From Candidatus Coliplasma caballi (GTDB lineage: Bacteria; Bacillota; Clostridia; Oscillospirales; CAG-382): a stretch of DNA of 15,836 nt. The position numbers and the translations under genes are program-made. The stretch is taken from assembly GCA_018065365.1 (NCBI GenBank), contig JAGHTH010000203.1:1-15836 (forward strand). Direction: 5' to 3'. How positions within the stretch are numbered: the stretch's first letter is position 1; each line of letters opens with the position of its first letter. Under the pieces are notes generated by a model. It ran no database searches. It saw only the letters and a program-made list of their open reading frames with translations, and was not told where the DNA came from. This document shows, piece by piece, positions 1 through 7,236 of this stretch.

Positions 1-222
1 GACGAGGATGGGACGCCCCTTGGTGAAATAACGGCAAACGAATTCCGCCGTCTGACCCCAGCAAACGACATCAAAGAAATCGGCTTCGGGTCTGTCGCCC
101 AGCTTGGAAAACCGACGACTGACCGCAAGGCGGATCGTAGTCACGGAATTGCCGCTGGCGATTTTTTTGAGTTCGGGATCCGCAACCAAGTTGCCCATGA
201 GAATCACTTTGTTGAATGCCAT
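1..222 (-). CDS. ssb: Single-stranded DNA-binding protein (SSB), N-terminal part
   Basis: The first 74 codons are present; the gene runs off the left edge. The product begins MAFNKVILMGNLVADPEL, the typical opening of bacterial SSB, and continues through the OB-fold strands, including the conserved ADFFDVVCWGQTAE stretch (about residues 48-61). SSB coats single-stranded DNA in replication, recombination and repair and recruits partners through an acidic C-terminal tail, which lies outside the window. The ATG at 220-222 is chosen because it follows AAAGGTGG by 8 bases and matches the family start. It lies 27 bases downstream of rpsF on the same strand, the usual rpsF-ssb-rpsR order, so rpsR is expected just outside the window. 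Confidence 0.95.
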   Translation of the reverse strand, partial: MAFNKVILMGNLVADPELKKIASGNSVTTIRLAVSRRFSKLGDRPEADFFDVVCWGQTAEFVCRYFTKGRPILV

Positions 223-249
223 GGAAATGCCACCTTTCTACATTTTTGG

Positions 250-549
250 TCACTCTTCGACAGCGAGAGTGAGCGAACGAAGAATACCGTCGGTGATATT
301 ATAAATTCGGGTCAGTTCAGCCGGGAAATCGTGTGCCGACTTGAAACGGACAAGAACATAATACGCCTCGGTGAGGTCCTGAATCGGATATGCCAGTTTT
401 CTGACACCCCATTCATTGACGTCGACACTCTCAGCTTCTGCATTTGCATTGATCAGATCCAGAAACTTTGTGACCAACCCTTTGACGTTTTCTTCGCCAA
501 GCGAGTTGTTCACGAGGAACAACGTCTCGTACAACTTCTTCTGCTCCAT
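250..549 (-). CDS. rpsF: 30S ribosomal protein S6
   Basis: The 99-residue product matches the usual S6 length. It begins with the ME..KLYETLFLV strand and has the typical VNEWGVRKLAYPI centre (about residues 44-56) followed by the TEAYYVLVRFKS strand. S6 pairs with S18 on the platform of the small ribosomal subunit. The start ATG at 547-549 is preceded by AAGGAGGTG (556-564, minus strand), a near-perfect Shine-Dalgarno sequence. The gene is first in the rpsF-ssb operon. Its leader is structured and may be the target of autogenous S6:S18 control; this is a known theme for rpsF but is inferred here. Confidence 0.96.
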   Translation of the reverse strand: MEQKKLYETLFLVNNSLGEENVKGLVTKFLDLINANAEAESVDVNEWGVRKLAYPIQDLTEAYYVLVRFKSAHDFPAELTRIYNITDGILRSLTLAVEE

Positions 550-620
550 TTGTTACACCTCCTTATGGACTTTTGGCCACGCTTTCGCATGGCAAGGAGA
601 AAACTCGAAAGTCTTCATTC
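550..620 (-). promoter_or_regulatory. rpsF leader with hairpin and anti-Shine-Dalgarno segment
   Basis: On the minus strand the leader holds a 7-bp hairpin with a GAAA tetraloop (arms 576-582 and 587-593, one G-U pair). Directly 5' of this hairpin, CTCCTT (594-599) is complementary to AAGGAG inside the rpsF Shine-Dalgarno (559-564). Pairing would stack on the hairpin, leave an 11-base bulge at 565-575 and hide the ribosome binding site. A competing stem is GACTTT (608-613) with AAAGTC (568-573); the two pairings cross, so they form a pseudoknot or are alternatives. Autogenous S6:S18 repression through the rpsF leader is known in other bacteria. I do not see the CCG trinucleotide I recall from that motif, so the protein assignment is inference. 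Confidence 0.5.
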
Positions 621-626
621 TTATCT

Positions 627-655
627 ATTTTATCACTGTTTTTCGCTTTTGTCAA
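627..655 (-). promoter_or_regulatory. Promoter of the rpsF-ssb operon
   Basis: Reading the minus strand, TTGACA (650-655) and TAAAAT (627-632) are separated by exactly 17 bases. This is a near-consensus housekeeping sigma factor promoter. Transcription should begin near 619-621, giving a leader of about 70 bases before the rpsF start codon. The promoter lies just past the prs stop codon, so the operon has its own start even though prs is on the same strand upstream. No convincing terminator separates them. Confidence 0.85.
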
Positions 656-696
656 TACTTTTTGCAAGAAAATCAGCAATAAAATTTTTCGGATAA

Positions 697-1806
697 TCAG
701 TTGCCGGTGTGTTTCAACAGGCGACGGATGCGGCTGGTGCATTCCAGCAACGGGGAAATGGACTCGTCGTTGTTAAGCGTGTTGGCGATCTTTGCAATGA
801 ATCTGGAAAGATCGACACGTACGAGCCACGGACGATCGTAATAGGACTCGGGAATGTAAGTGAGGTTGGTAGTGTACAGACGGGTCAATTTTCCTTCCTC
901 ATACAATTTATCGAACTTTTCAACGCCTTCCGTAAAGAACGCGAACGTTGCAACGGCATAGATCTCTTTTGCGTTGCGCTTGACGGCTTCGTTCACGACT
1001 TCGATAATGGACTGGCCGGAAGCGATCATATCGTCGATAATCAGCACTTTCTTGCCTTCGAGCGGACCGCCGATGTATTCATGCTGCACGATCGGGTTCT
1101 TACCGTTGACGATACGGGTGCGGTCGCGGCGTTTGTAGAACATACCGACGTCAAGTCCGAGCACGTTGGCGTAGTAGATTGCTCTTTCCATTGCGCCGGT
1201 GTCGGGGGAAATAACGGTCATGTTGTCTTTGAAAATATCGTCGCCTTCTTTGGCGATGAAATTCTTGAGGATCGAATAGGTCGGGAAAACGTTTTCAAAA
1301 GAAGATCCGGGGATCGCGTTGTAAATGGTCGGGTCGTGAGCGTCAAACGTCAGAATCGTATCGACACCGCAGTTTTCGAGTTCTTCAAGCGCCATTGCGC
1401 AGTCCAGAGACTCTCTGCCTTTTCTGCGATGCTGTCTGGAAGCGTAGAGCAGAGGCATGATCAGCGTTACGCGGTTTGCCTTTCCGCCGATTGCGGAAAT
1501 CACGCGTTTGATATCCTGAAAATGTTCATCGGGGCCCATACGGTTCTCAAATCCGAACATCGTGTAAGTGCAGTGATAGTTTCCGACATCGGTAAGAATG
1601 TAAAGATCCTTGCCTCGAACGGAGTCGAGAATACGAATTTTTCCTTCTCCGTTGTTAAAACGAACTTCTTCAATCGGAATAATATAACTGAAATCCTCAT
1701 TGGTTTCACCGCGGAGTTCCTTCAGCCATCGATCGACTTTCTCTCCGAGTTCTTTGCAGTTGCTCATGACGATCAGCCCGAGGTTGCCTTTGCTTCCGTT
1801 TGCCAT
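697..1806 (-). CDS. prs: Ribose-phosphate pyrophosphokinase (PRPP synthetase), long clostridial-type form
   Basis: It makes PRPP from ribose-5-phosphate and ATP, the precursor for purines, pyrimidines, NAD, His and Trp. At 369 residues it is longer than the usual ~315-residue enzyme; the first ~55 residues and insertions in the body account for the difference. Visible landmarks are the substrate loop YASRQHRRKGRESLD (121-135), the FDAHD catalytic-His region (His157), KRRDRTR (226-232), and the PRPP-binding loop VLIIDDMIASGQS (254-266). That loop resembles ordinary phosphoribosyltransferases more than the classical DDMIDTAGT. I infer a divergent subfamily, probably one found in Clostridia; allosteric behaviour may differ. 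ATG 1804-1806 follows AGGAGTG by 8 bases. It has no close operon partner and diverges from recA. Confidence 0.9.
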   Translation of the reverse strand: MANGSKGNLGLIVMSNCKELGEKVDRWLKELRGETNEDFSYIIPIEEVRFNNGEGKIRILDSVRGKDLYILTDVGNYHCTYTMFGFENRMGPDEHFQDIKRVISAIGGKANRVTLIMPLLYASRQHRRKGRESLDCAMALEELENCGVDTILTFDAHDPTIYNAIPGSSFENVFPTYSILKNFIAKEGDDIFKDNMTVISPDTGAMERAIYYANVLGLDVGMFYKRRDRTRIVNGKNPIVQHEYIGGPLEGKKVLIIDDMIASGQSIIEVVNEAVKRNAKEIYAVATFAFFTEGVEKFDKLYEEGKLTRLYTTNLTYIPESYYDRPWLVRVDLSRFIAKIANTLNNDESISPLLECTSRIRRLLKHTGN

Positions 1807-1843
1807 TTTTCGACACTCCTATTATTAAATTATTTCTAAACAA

Positions 1844-1849
1844 ATTGTA
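1844..1849 (-). promoter_or_regulatory. Candidate -10 element of prs
   Basis: On the minus strand TACAAT lies 37 bases upstream of the prs start codon in an AT-rich stretch. No good -35 hexamer is found at 16-18 bases from it, so this is only a candidate. Confidence 0.35.
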
Positions 1850-1976
1850 CACCAAAAACAGAAGTTTGTATATGGGGCAAACCGACAAAAAGATGTGAAT
1901 TTTTTTGATAAATACCAACAAAATCCATAAATTGATTTTTTTATCGTCTGTTCATAATTTTTTTCTATAATAATGA

Positions 1977-2005
1977 TTGACAAAAAATAGGAAATGTGAT
2001 ATTCT
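1977..2005 (+). promoter_or_regulatory. recA promoter
   Basis: TTGACA (1977-1982) and TATTCT (2000-2005) are spaced by 17 bases, with an extended -10 TG at 1997-1998. The predicted start of transcription is about 2012, inside the LexA operator that follows. It is positioned to drive recA and probably the whole recA-to-lexA series. Confidence 0.85.
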
Positions 2006-2011
2006 ATAAAG

Positions 2012-2025
2012 CGAACAAGAGTTCG
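2012..2025 (+). promoter_or_regulatory. LexA operator (SOS box) at recA
   Basis: CGAAC-AAGA-GTTCG is a perfect inverted repeat with the arm sequence and 4-base spacing of the Gram-positive (DinR/LexA) SOS box. It begins 6 bases after the -10 element and covers the predicted transcription start, so bound LexA should block initiation. The cognate repressor is encoded in the same window (lexA, 7615-8217). I found no second perfect copy elsewhere in the window. Confidence 0.88.
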
Positions 2026-2039
2026 GTATAGAAACCGAA
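2022..2039 (+). other. Small hairpin in the recA 5' untranslated region
   Basis: TTCGGT (2022-2027) and ACCGAA (2034-2039) form a 6-bp stem with a 6-base loop. The left arm shares four bases with the right half of the LexA operator. It would lie near the 5' end of the recA mRNA and could stabilise it. The ribosome binding site AAAGGAG (2055-2061) remains free. Confidence 0.35.
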
Positions 2040-2069
2040 ATCCATTTTGGCGACAAAGGAGACGAAAAG

Positions 2070-3134
2070 ATGGCGACGAAAGAAATCAAAGACAGCAAAG
2101 CAGCGGCGTTGGAAACGGCGATCGCGCAAATCGAAAAACAATGCGGAAAAGGTTCAATCATGAGATTGGGCGACAACGCGGCTATGGAAGTAACCGGTGT
2201 AACGACCGGATCCATCTCGCTGGATATCGCTCTCGGCATCGGCGGTGTACCGCGCGGTCGTATCATTGAGATCTTCGGGCCGGAGTCTTCCGATAAAACG
2301 ACTCTCGCACTCCATATCGTTGCCGAAGTGCAGCGTCTCGGCGGAGAAGCGGCGTTCATCGACGCGGAACACGCGTTGGATCCCGTCTATGCAAAGGCGC
2401 TCGGAGTGAATACGGATAAATTGCTGGTCTCCCAGCCGGATGACGGAGAACAGGCGCTTGAAATTACCGAAGCGCTGGTGCGTTCCGGTGCGATCGAAGT
2501 CGTCGTTGTGGACTCCGTTGCGGCGCTTGTTCCGAGAAACGAGCTGGACGGAGACATGGGTGCATCCCACGTCGGTCTTCAGGCACGTCTGATGTCGCAG
2601 GCGCTGCGTAAATTATCCGGCGCGATCTCCCGTTCCAACTGTATCGTGATCTTTATTAACCAGCTTCGCGAGAAAGTCGGCATCGTTTACGGAAACCCCG
2701 AGGTTACGACCGGCGGCCGCGCTCTGAAATTCTACGCTTCCGTGCGTATCGATGTACGCAAGACCGCGCAGCTCGGTACCGGCGATGATATTTACGGAAA
2801 CCACGTTCGCTGCAAAGTCGTCAAGAATAAAGTCGCTCCGCCTTTCCGTACCGCAGAATTCGATATTATTTACGGACAGGGAATTTCCAAAGAAAGCGAA
2901 ATCATCGAGCTTGGCGTCAAGTGCGGTGTTCTCGAAAAGAGCGGCGGCTGGCTTTCTTACAACGGCGAAAAACTCGGAAACGGCAAGGACAAAGTCCGCG
3001 CGATCCTTTGCGAAAACAAACCGCTTGCCGAAGAACTGGAAGCAAAGATCAAAGAGTTCTATGCAAAGAAGCCCGGCGATATGGATCTGAAACCGGATGT
3101 TGAATCGACCGAAGAACTTTTTGATATCGAATAA
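2070..3134 (+). CDS. recA: Recombinase RecA with altered Walker A motif
   Basis: RecA forms ATP-dependent filaments on single-stranded DNA, drives homologous recombination and triggers LexA self-cleavage. The 354-residue length is normal. Visible are the N-terminal helix, the catalytic Glu region FIDAEHALDP (Glu100), Walker B VVVVDSV (Asp148), the loop 2 segment NQLREKVGIVYGNPEVTTGG (197-216) and an acidic C-terminal tail. The striking oddity is the P-loop, residues 70-78. The family has GPESSGKTT, but here the sixth residue is Asp75 (codon GAT, 2292-2294). Lys76 and Thr77 are kept and the rest reads as a fully conserved, intact RecA. The start is supported by AAAGGAG (2055-2061) 8 bases upstream. 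The gene is first in a run of seven and has a LexA-controlled promoter. Confidence 0.97.
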   Translation: MATKEIKDSKAAALETAIAQIEKQCGKGSIMRLGDNAAMEVTGVTTGSISLDIALGIGGVPRGRIIEIFGPESSDKTTLALHIVAEVQRLGGEAAFIDAEHALDPVYAKALGVNTDKLLVSQPDDGEQALEITEALVRSGAIEVVVVDSVAALVPRNELDGDMGASHVGLQARLMSQALRKLSGAISRSNCIVIFINQLREKVGIVYGNPEVTTGGRALKFYASVRIDVRKTAQLGTGDDIYGNHVRCKVVKNKVAPPFRTAEFDIIYGQGISKESEIIELGVKCGVLEKSGGWLSYNGEKLGNGKDKVRAILCENKPLAEELEAKIKEFYAKKPGDMDLKPDVESTEELFDIE

Positions 3135-3757
3135 TGGACGCATATATCGGATCTTACCCGGTTGAACGAGTGGATCGTTCGGATGAACGGCACGAGGCGT
3201 TTGTATATTGCGTGGGAAGGCACCGTATTACGATTTCGGATTGCGATCGGCTCGGATTGGAAGCCGGTGCAATTCTTGACGAAGACGGCTTTGCGCTTCT
3301 TTTGGAAGCGGAGCAACGATTGGCCTGCGTTCAAAAGGCGCTTTCGCTTTTGGAATACGGAGATTTGTCAAAACGACGCATGATCGAAAAATTGCGGATG
3401 AAATTTTCTCCGGAACTTGCCGCCGAAACTGCCGACCTATTGGAAGAGCGCGGGTATTTGAACGATTCCGCGCTGGCAAAACGTTACGCGGAGAATTATT
3501 ACGAAGTTCGCGCGTACGGGCCGATGCGAATCAAGCAGGAACTTTACCGAAAAGGGTTTTCCATGGACGTGATTGAGGAAGCGCTTAAATCGTACCGTAC
3601 GGAAGATCATCGTGAAAAAATAACGCAACTCCTTCTCGGAAAGTATTCCTCGGAACAACTTTCCGATCCCGCCGTTCGTCAGAAAGCGAACGCATGGTTG
3701 AGCAGGCAGGGGTATTCCTGGTCGGAAATTTCCGACGTTTTACAGACAATTCTGTGA
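3134..3757 (+). CDS. recX: Regulatory protein RecX
   Basis: RecX binds RecA filaments and modulates or inhibits their activity. The 207-residue product has the RecX layout: a poorly conserved N-terminal part, then repeated three-helix units beginning around KALSLLEYGDLSKRRMIEKL (68-87). These continue with LLEERGYLNDSALAKRYAENY and GPMRIKQELYRKGFSMDVIEEAL. The ATG at 3134-3136 overlaps the recA stop as TAATG. No Shine-Dalgarno precedes it, so translation is probably coupled to recA and made at a lower level. The recA-recX pairing is common and supports the call. Confidence 0.9.
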   Translation: MDAYIGSYPVERVDRSDERHEAFVYCVGRHRITISDCDRLGLEAGAILDEDGFALLLEAEQRLACVQKALSLLEYGDLSKRRMIEKLRMKFSPELAAETADLLEERGYLNDSALAKRYAENYYEVRAYGPMRIKQELYRKGFSMDVIEEALKSYRTEDHREKITQLLLGKYSSEQLSDPAVRQKANAWLSRQGYSWSEISDVLQTIL

Positions 3758-3792
3758 TGGATATCACATATTATTGAATCGGAGAACAGAAC

Positions 3793-5127
3793 ATGGCTAT
3801 CAAAGTTGGATTTGTTTCTCTCGGCTGTCCGAAAAATTTAATGAACACCGAGCGAATGCTGGCATTGCTTGCGCAAAACGGGTTTGAGATCGTTGCAGAA
3901 GACGTTGATGCCGACGTAATTGTCGTCAATACCTGCGCTTTTATCGAAAGTGCCAAAAAAGAAGCGATTGACAATATTCTCGACATTGCGTGGCTCAAAG
4001 ATAATCACACGCTTAAGGGGATTGTCGTTGCCGGCTGCTTACCGGAACGTTACAGAGAGGAAATCCTAAAAGAACTTCCCGAGATCAACTGCATCATCGG
4101 TACGGGATCGGTGGATAAGATCTGTGAAGCGGTACAGGCGGCTTACGACGGGGAAGAGTACGTTTCCTTTGATGACGTCAACACAGCTGCGTTCGGAGGA
4201 GAAAGAGTTGTTACGACACCGGAGCATTTTGCATATCTGCAGATCGCCGAGGGCTGCGACAATCATTGTACTTATTGCGTCATTCCGTCCATTCGCGGAA
4301 AATTCAGAAGCCGTCCGATGTCCGAACTGATCGACGAAGCGACGGATCTTGCCGGGCTTGGCGTCAAAGAACTTTGTCTTGTGGCGCAGGATACCACGCG
4401 ATACGGCGAGGATTTGTACGGAACTTACGCGCTGGACAGTTTGATTTCCGAACTTTCCGAAATCAAAGGGATTGAATGGATCCGTGTTCTGTATTGCTAT
4501 CCCGATCGGATCACGGACGGTTTGATCGATGTTTTTGCAAACAATCCGAAACTCGTCAAATATATTGATATGCCGATACAACACATCAATGACGATATCT
4601 TGCGCAGAATGAATCGGCGCGACAAACGCGCTAATATTGAAGAAGTAATCCGCAAATTGCGCGAACGCGTTCCCGGAATCATTCTTCGATCCACCGTGAT
4701 CGTCGGATTCCCCGGAGAAACTCCCGCGCAGTTCGAAGAACTCCGTGCGTTCTTGAAAGAAACGAAATTCGAGCGCCTCGGTGTATTTGCTTATTCTCGC
4801 GAGGAAGGTACTCCGGCTTACGATTTTCCGAATCAGGTAACGGAGAAGACAAAGAACAAGCGCCTTGACATTTTGATGGATCAGCAGGAACGGATCCACA
4901 ACGATTTCAACGCCTGCTTTGTCGGAAAAACGCTTCGCGTTCTCTGCGAGGGATACGATCAGGTTGCGGAACAATTTTACGGACGTTCGTATGCCGACGC
5001 ATACGATATTGACGGGAAAGTATATTTTTCTTCTTCTTTCAATGTGAAAGAAGGAGACTTTGTGAATGTTTTGATCGATGAGGTACTTGATTACGATCTT
5101 CTCGGCAAAACGATCCCGAATTCGTAA
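3793..5127 (+). CDS. rimO: Ribosomal protein S12 methylthiotransferase RimO
   Basis: RimO is a radical-SAM enzyme that adds a methylthio group to an Asp of ribosomal protein S12, using two iron-sulfur clusters. The 444-residue product has the MTTase N-terminal domain with three cluster-binding cysteines: Cys12 in SLGCPKN, Cys48 in VNTCAF and Cys82 in AGCLPERY. The radical-SAM motif CDNHCTYC (Cys155, Cys159, Cys162) follows. A C-terminal TRAM-like segment closes the protein. SLGCPKN and the single CxxxCxxC unit favour RimO over MiaB. GGAG (3781-3784) lies 8 bases before the start. It sits 35 bases after recX and 23 bases before pgsA. Confidence 0.93.
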   Translation: MAIKVGFVSLGCPKNLMNTERMLALLAQNGFEIVAEDVDADVIVVNTCAFIESAKKEAIDNILDIAWLKDNHTLKGIVVAGCLPERYREEILKELPEINCIIGTGSVDKICEAVQAAYDGEEYVSFDDVNTAAFGGERVVTTPEHFAYLQIAEGCDNHCTYCVIPSIRGKFRSRPMSELIDEATDLAGLGVKELCLVAQDTTRYGEDLYGTYALDSLISELSEIKGIEWIRVLYCYPDRITDGLIDVFANNPKLVKYIDMPIQHINDDILRRMNRRDKRANIEEVIRKLRERVPGIILRSTVIVGFPGETPAQFEELRAFLKETKFERLGVFAYSREEGTPAYDFPNQVTEKTKNKRLDILMDQQERIHNDFNACFVGKTLRVLCEGYDQVAEQFYGRSYADAYDIDGKVYFSSSFNVKEGDFVNVLIDEVLDYDLLGKTIPNS

Positions 5128-5150
5128 AGAACGGAAAGAGGCGATTCCTT

Positions 5151-5783
5151 TTGAACTTACCGAATAAACTGACATTAATCCGCATTACATTGATTCCGGC
5201 ATTCATTCTGTTTGCCGTGTATGATTTTTTTGCGGGAGATAACGGCGCGGCTGATTGGATCAGCCGTATCATTGCAAGCGTAATATTTATTACGGCTGCG
5301 GTAACGGATTTTTTGGACGGGCATATTGCGAGGAAACGACAACTTATCACGGATTTCGGGAAATTCATGGATCCGTTGGCGGATAAATTCCTCGTTCTCG
5401 GCGCGATGTTTTCTTTGTGCATGTCTCCCTATGCGATTCATTACAACGATTGGTTCGTATATGATTTCTGCATTCCGGAAAACGTTCTGAAGCAGATGTT
5501 TTTCTGGTGTTCGATGATCGTTTTGTTCCGTGAACTTGCCGTGACGTCCATGCGTCTTGTCGTGGCAAAGAGCGGAGTTGTCGTTGCCGCGAATATCCTC
5601 GGAAAGATCAAAACCAACACGCAGATCATCTGCATCTGTTCCGTTCTTCTGGAGCCGTTGGTTTTGCCGTTTGCTCGCGGCTGGTTTACCTTTATTATGA
5701 TTATCCTCGTATCCGTGTTCACGGTATGGTCCGGTCTGAATTATATACTGACGTATTGGAAATATCTTGACGCCACGAAGTAA
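5151..5783 (+). CDS. pgsA: CDP-diacylglycerol-glycerol-3-phosphate 3-phosphatidyltransferase
   Basis: This integral membrane enzyme makes phosphatidylglycerophosphate, the committed step to phosphatidylglycerol. The 210-residue product carries the CDP-alcohol phosphotransferase signature as Asp53-x2-Asp56-Gly-x2-Ala-Arg-x8-Gly70-x3-Asp74-x3-Asp78, and several hydrophobic membrane segments. The start is TTG at 5151-5153, because MNLPNKLTLIRI is the family's usual N-terminus and GAGG lies about 9 bases upstream; no suitable ATG exists nearby. The pgsA-near-recA arrangement is common in Firmicutes and fits the neighbourhood. Confidence 0.93.
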   Translation: MNLPNKLTLIRITLIPAFILFAVYDFFAGDNGAADWISRIIASVIFITAAVTDFLDGHIARKRQLITDFGKFMDPLADKFLVLGAMFSLCMSPYAIHYNDWFVYDFCIPENVLKQMFFWCSMIVLFRELAVTSMRLVVAKSGVVVAANILGKIKTNTQIICICSVLLEPLVLPFARGWFTFIMIILVSVFTVWSGLNYILTYWKYLDATK

Positions 5784-5820
5784 TTGATTATTCGAAAACA
5801 GTGAGGTTCAAATTTATCCT

Positions 5821-7236
5821 ATGAGATTATACAACAGTCTTACCAGAACGGTCGAGCCGTTCCATACACACGCGGAAGGGAAACTTTCCATGTACACCTG
5901 CGGGCCGACCGTTTATCATTTCGCGCATATCGGTAACCTGCGCAGTTATATTATGGAAGACGTTTTGGAAAAATACTTCCGTTATGCAGGATACGACGTT
6001 CTTCGTGTGATGAATATTACAGATGTCGGCCATCTTTCCAGCGATGCCGATACGGGCGAAGACAAGATGCTCAAAGGCGCAAAGCGCGAGCATAAATCCG
6101 TTATGGAGATCGCGAAATTCTATACCGATGCCTTTTTTGCGGATTGTGAGAAACTCAATATCCGCCGTCCGGATGTTGTGGAGCCGGCGACGAACTGCAT
6201 TGACGAGTTTATCGTAATGGTTTCCAAACTGATCGAAAAAGGGTACGCTTACGTTGCGGGCGGAAACGTTTATTTTGATACGTCCAAATTACAGGAATAC
6301 TACGTTTTCAACAAGCACAATGAGGAAGATCTTGAAGTCGGTGTCCGCGAAGGCGTGGAAGCCGATGACAACAAACGCAACAAGAGCGATTTCGTTCTCT
6401 GGTTTACAAAATCGAAATTTGAAGATCAGGAACTGAAATGGGACAGCCCGTGGGGATACGGGTATCCGGGTTGGCATATCGAATGCTCCGCGATCAGCAT
6501 CAAGCATTGCGGCGAATATCTCGATCTGCATTGCGGCGGGATCGATAACCAGTTCCCTCATCATACGAATGAAATCGCGCAGAGTGAAGTTTATCTCGGA
6601 CATCCGTGGTGTCCGCAGTGGTTCCACGTTCATCATCTGAATACGACGAACGGTAAAATGAGCAAATCCAAGGGCGAATTTCTGACCGTCTCTTTGCTCC
6701 AAGAAAAAGGGTACGATCCGCTTTCATACCGTTTGTTCTGCCTGCAATCCCATTATCGCAAGTCTCTGACCTTCTCCTATGAAAACCTGGACAATGCGCA
6801 GAGCGCATACAAGAAACTGATCGAGAAAATTGCCGCTTTGCGTGCCGAAGCGAATGAAACGCTGGATCTCGCGGTCATTGAAGAGATGAAGAAAAAGTTC
6901 GATGACGCATTGAGCGAGGATTTGAACACCGCGATGGCAATTACCGTTCTGTACGACGTTCTTAAGTGCAGGACGAACGCCGCGACCAAACGGTACCTCA
7001 TCGGTGAATTCGATCGTGTTCTTTCTTTGAGTCTGTTGGAAGCCGCAGATCGCAATACAGCCGAAAACGAACCCGCTTCGGAAGGCGACGCGGAGATAGA
7101 GGCACTTGTGGAAGAGAGAATCGCCGCCAAAAAAGCAAAAGATTTTGCAAAAGCAGACGCGATCCGCGATCAGTTGAAAGAACAGGGGATCATTCTGACT
7201 GATACCCCGCAGGGCACCACATGGAAGCGGGTATGA
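5821..7236 (+). CDS. cysS: Cysteinyl-tRNA synthetase
   Basis: Class I aminoacyl-tRNA synthetase that charges tRNA-Cys in the cytoplasm. The 471-residue length is normal. The zinc ligands are Cys27 (CGPTVY), Cys222, His247 and Glu251 in FPHHTNEIAQS. The HIGN signature (36-39) and the KMSKS loop (279-283) are both present, and the C-terminal helical region ends in a short basic tail. The start gives the canonical MRLYNSLTR. The ribosome binding site is poor (GAGG about 13 bases upstream). No T-box leader fits in the 37-base gap after pgsA. The 3' end overlaps mrnC, a very common Firmicute pair. Confidence 0.96.
   Translation: MRLYNSLTRTVEPFHTHAEGKLSMYTCGPTVYHFAHIGNLRSYIMEDVLEKYFRYAGYDVLRVMNITDVGHLSSDADTGEDKMLKGAKREHKSVMEIAKFYTDAFFADCEKLNIRRPDVVEPATNCIDEFIVMVSKLIEKGYAYVAGGNVYFDTSKLQEYYVFNKHNEEDLEVGVREGVEADDNKRNKSDFVLWFTKSKFEDQELKWDSPWGYGYPGWHIECSAISIKHCGEYLDLHCGGIDNQFPHHTNEIAQSEVYLGHPWCPQWFHVHHLNTTNGKMSKSKGEFLTVSLLQEKGYDPLSYRLFCLQSHYRKSLTFSYENLDNAQSAYKKLIEKIAALRAEANETLDLAVIEEMKKKFDDALSEDLNTAMAITVLYDVLKCRTNAATKRYLIGEFDRVLSLSLLEAADRNTAENEPASEGDAEIEALVEERIAAKKAKDFAKADAIRDQLKEQGIILTDTPQGTTWKRV

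Noticed and set aside
656..696. Possible terminator after prs
   Set aside because: The stretch is AT-rich and contains a short direct repeat (CTGATT on the minus strand), but no stable GC-rich stem followed by a T run.
709..1839. A 376-codon open frame on the plus strand opposite prs
   Set aside because: It is a shadow of the prs coding sequence. The minus-strand frame has clear PRPP synthetase motifs and a ribosome binding site; the plus-strand translation has no recognisable family.
1807..1976. Possible small RNA or extra gene in the prs-recA gap
   Set aside because: The region is AT-rich, with no open frame carrying a ribosome binding site and no clear paired promoter and terminator. Only promoter elements for the flanking genes are supported.
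4066..5175. A 369-codon open frame on the minus strand opposite rimO
   Set aside because: RimO on the plus strand has all cluster cysteines and normal length. The antisense product shows no domain and follows from the codon usage of rimO.
7066..7085. Possible LexA-like site in cysS (CGAAC-CCGC-TTCG)
   Set aside because: The arms do not form the full CGAAC/GTTCG palindrome and it lies well inside the cysS coding sequence, so it is most likely chance.
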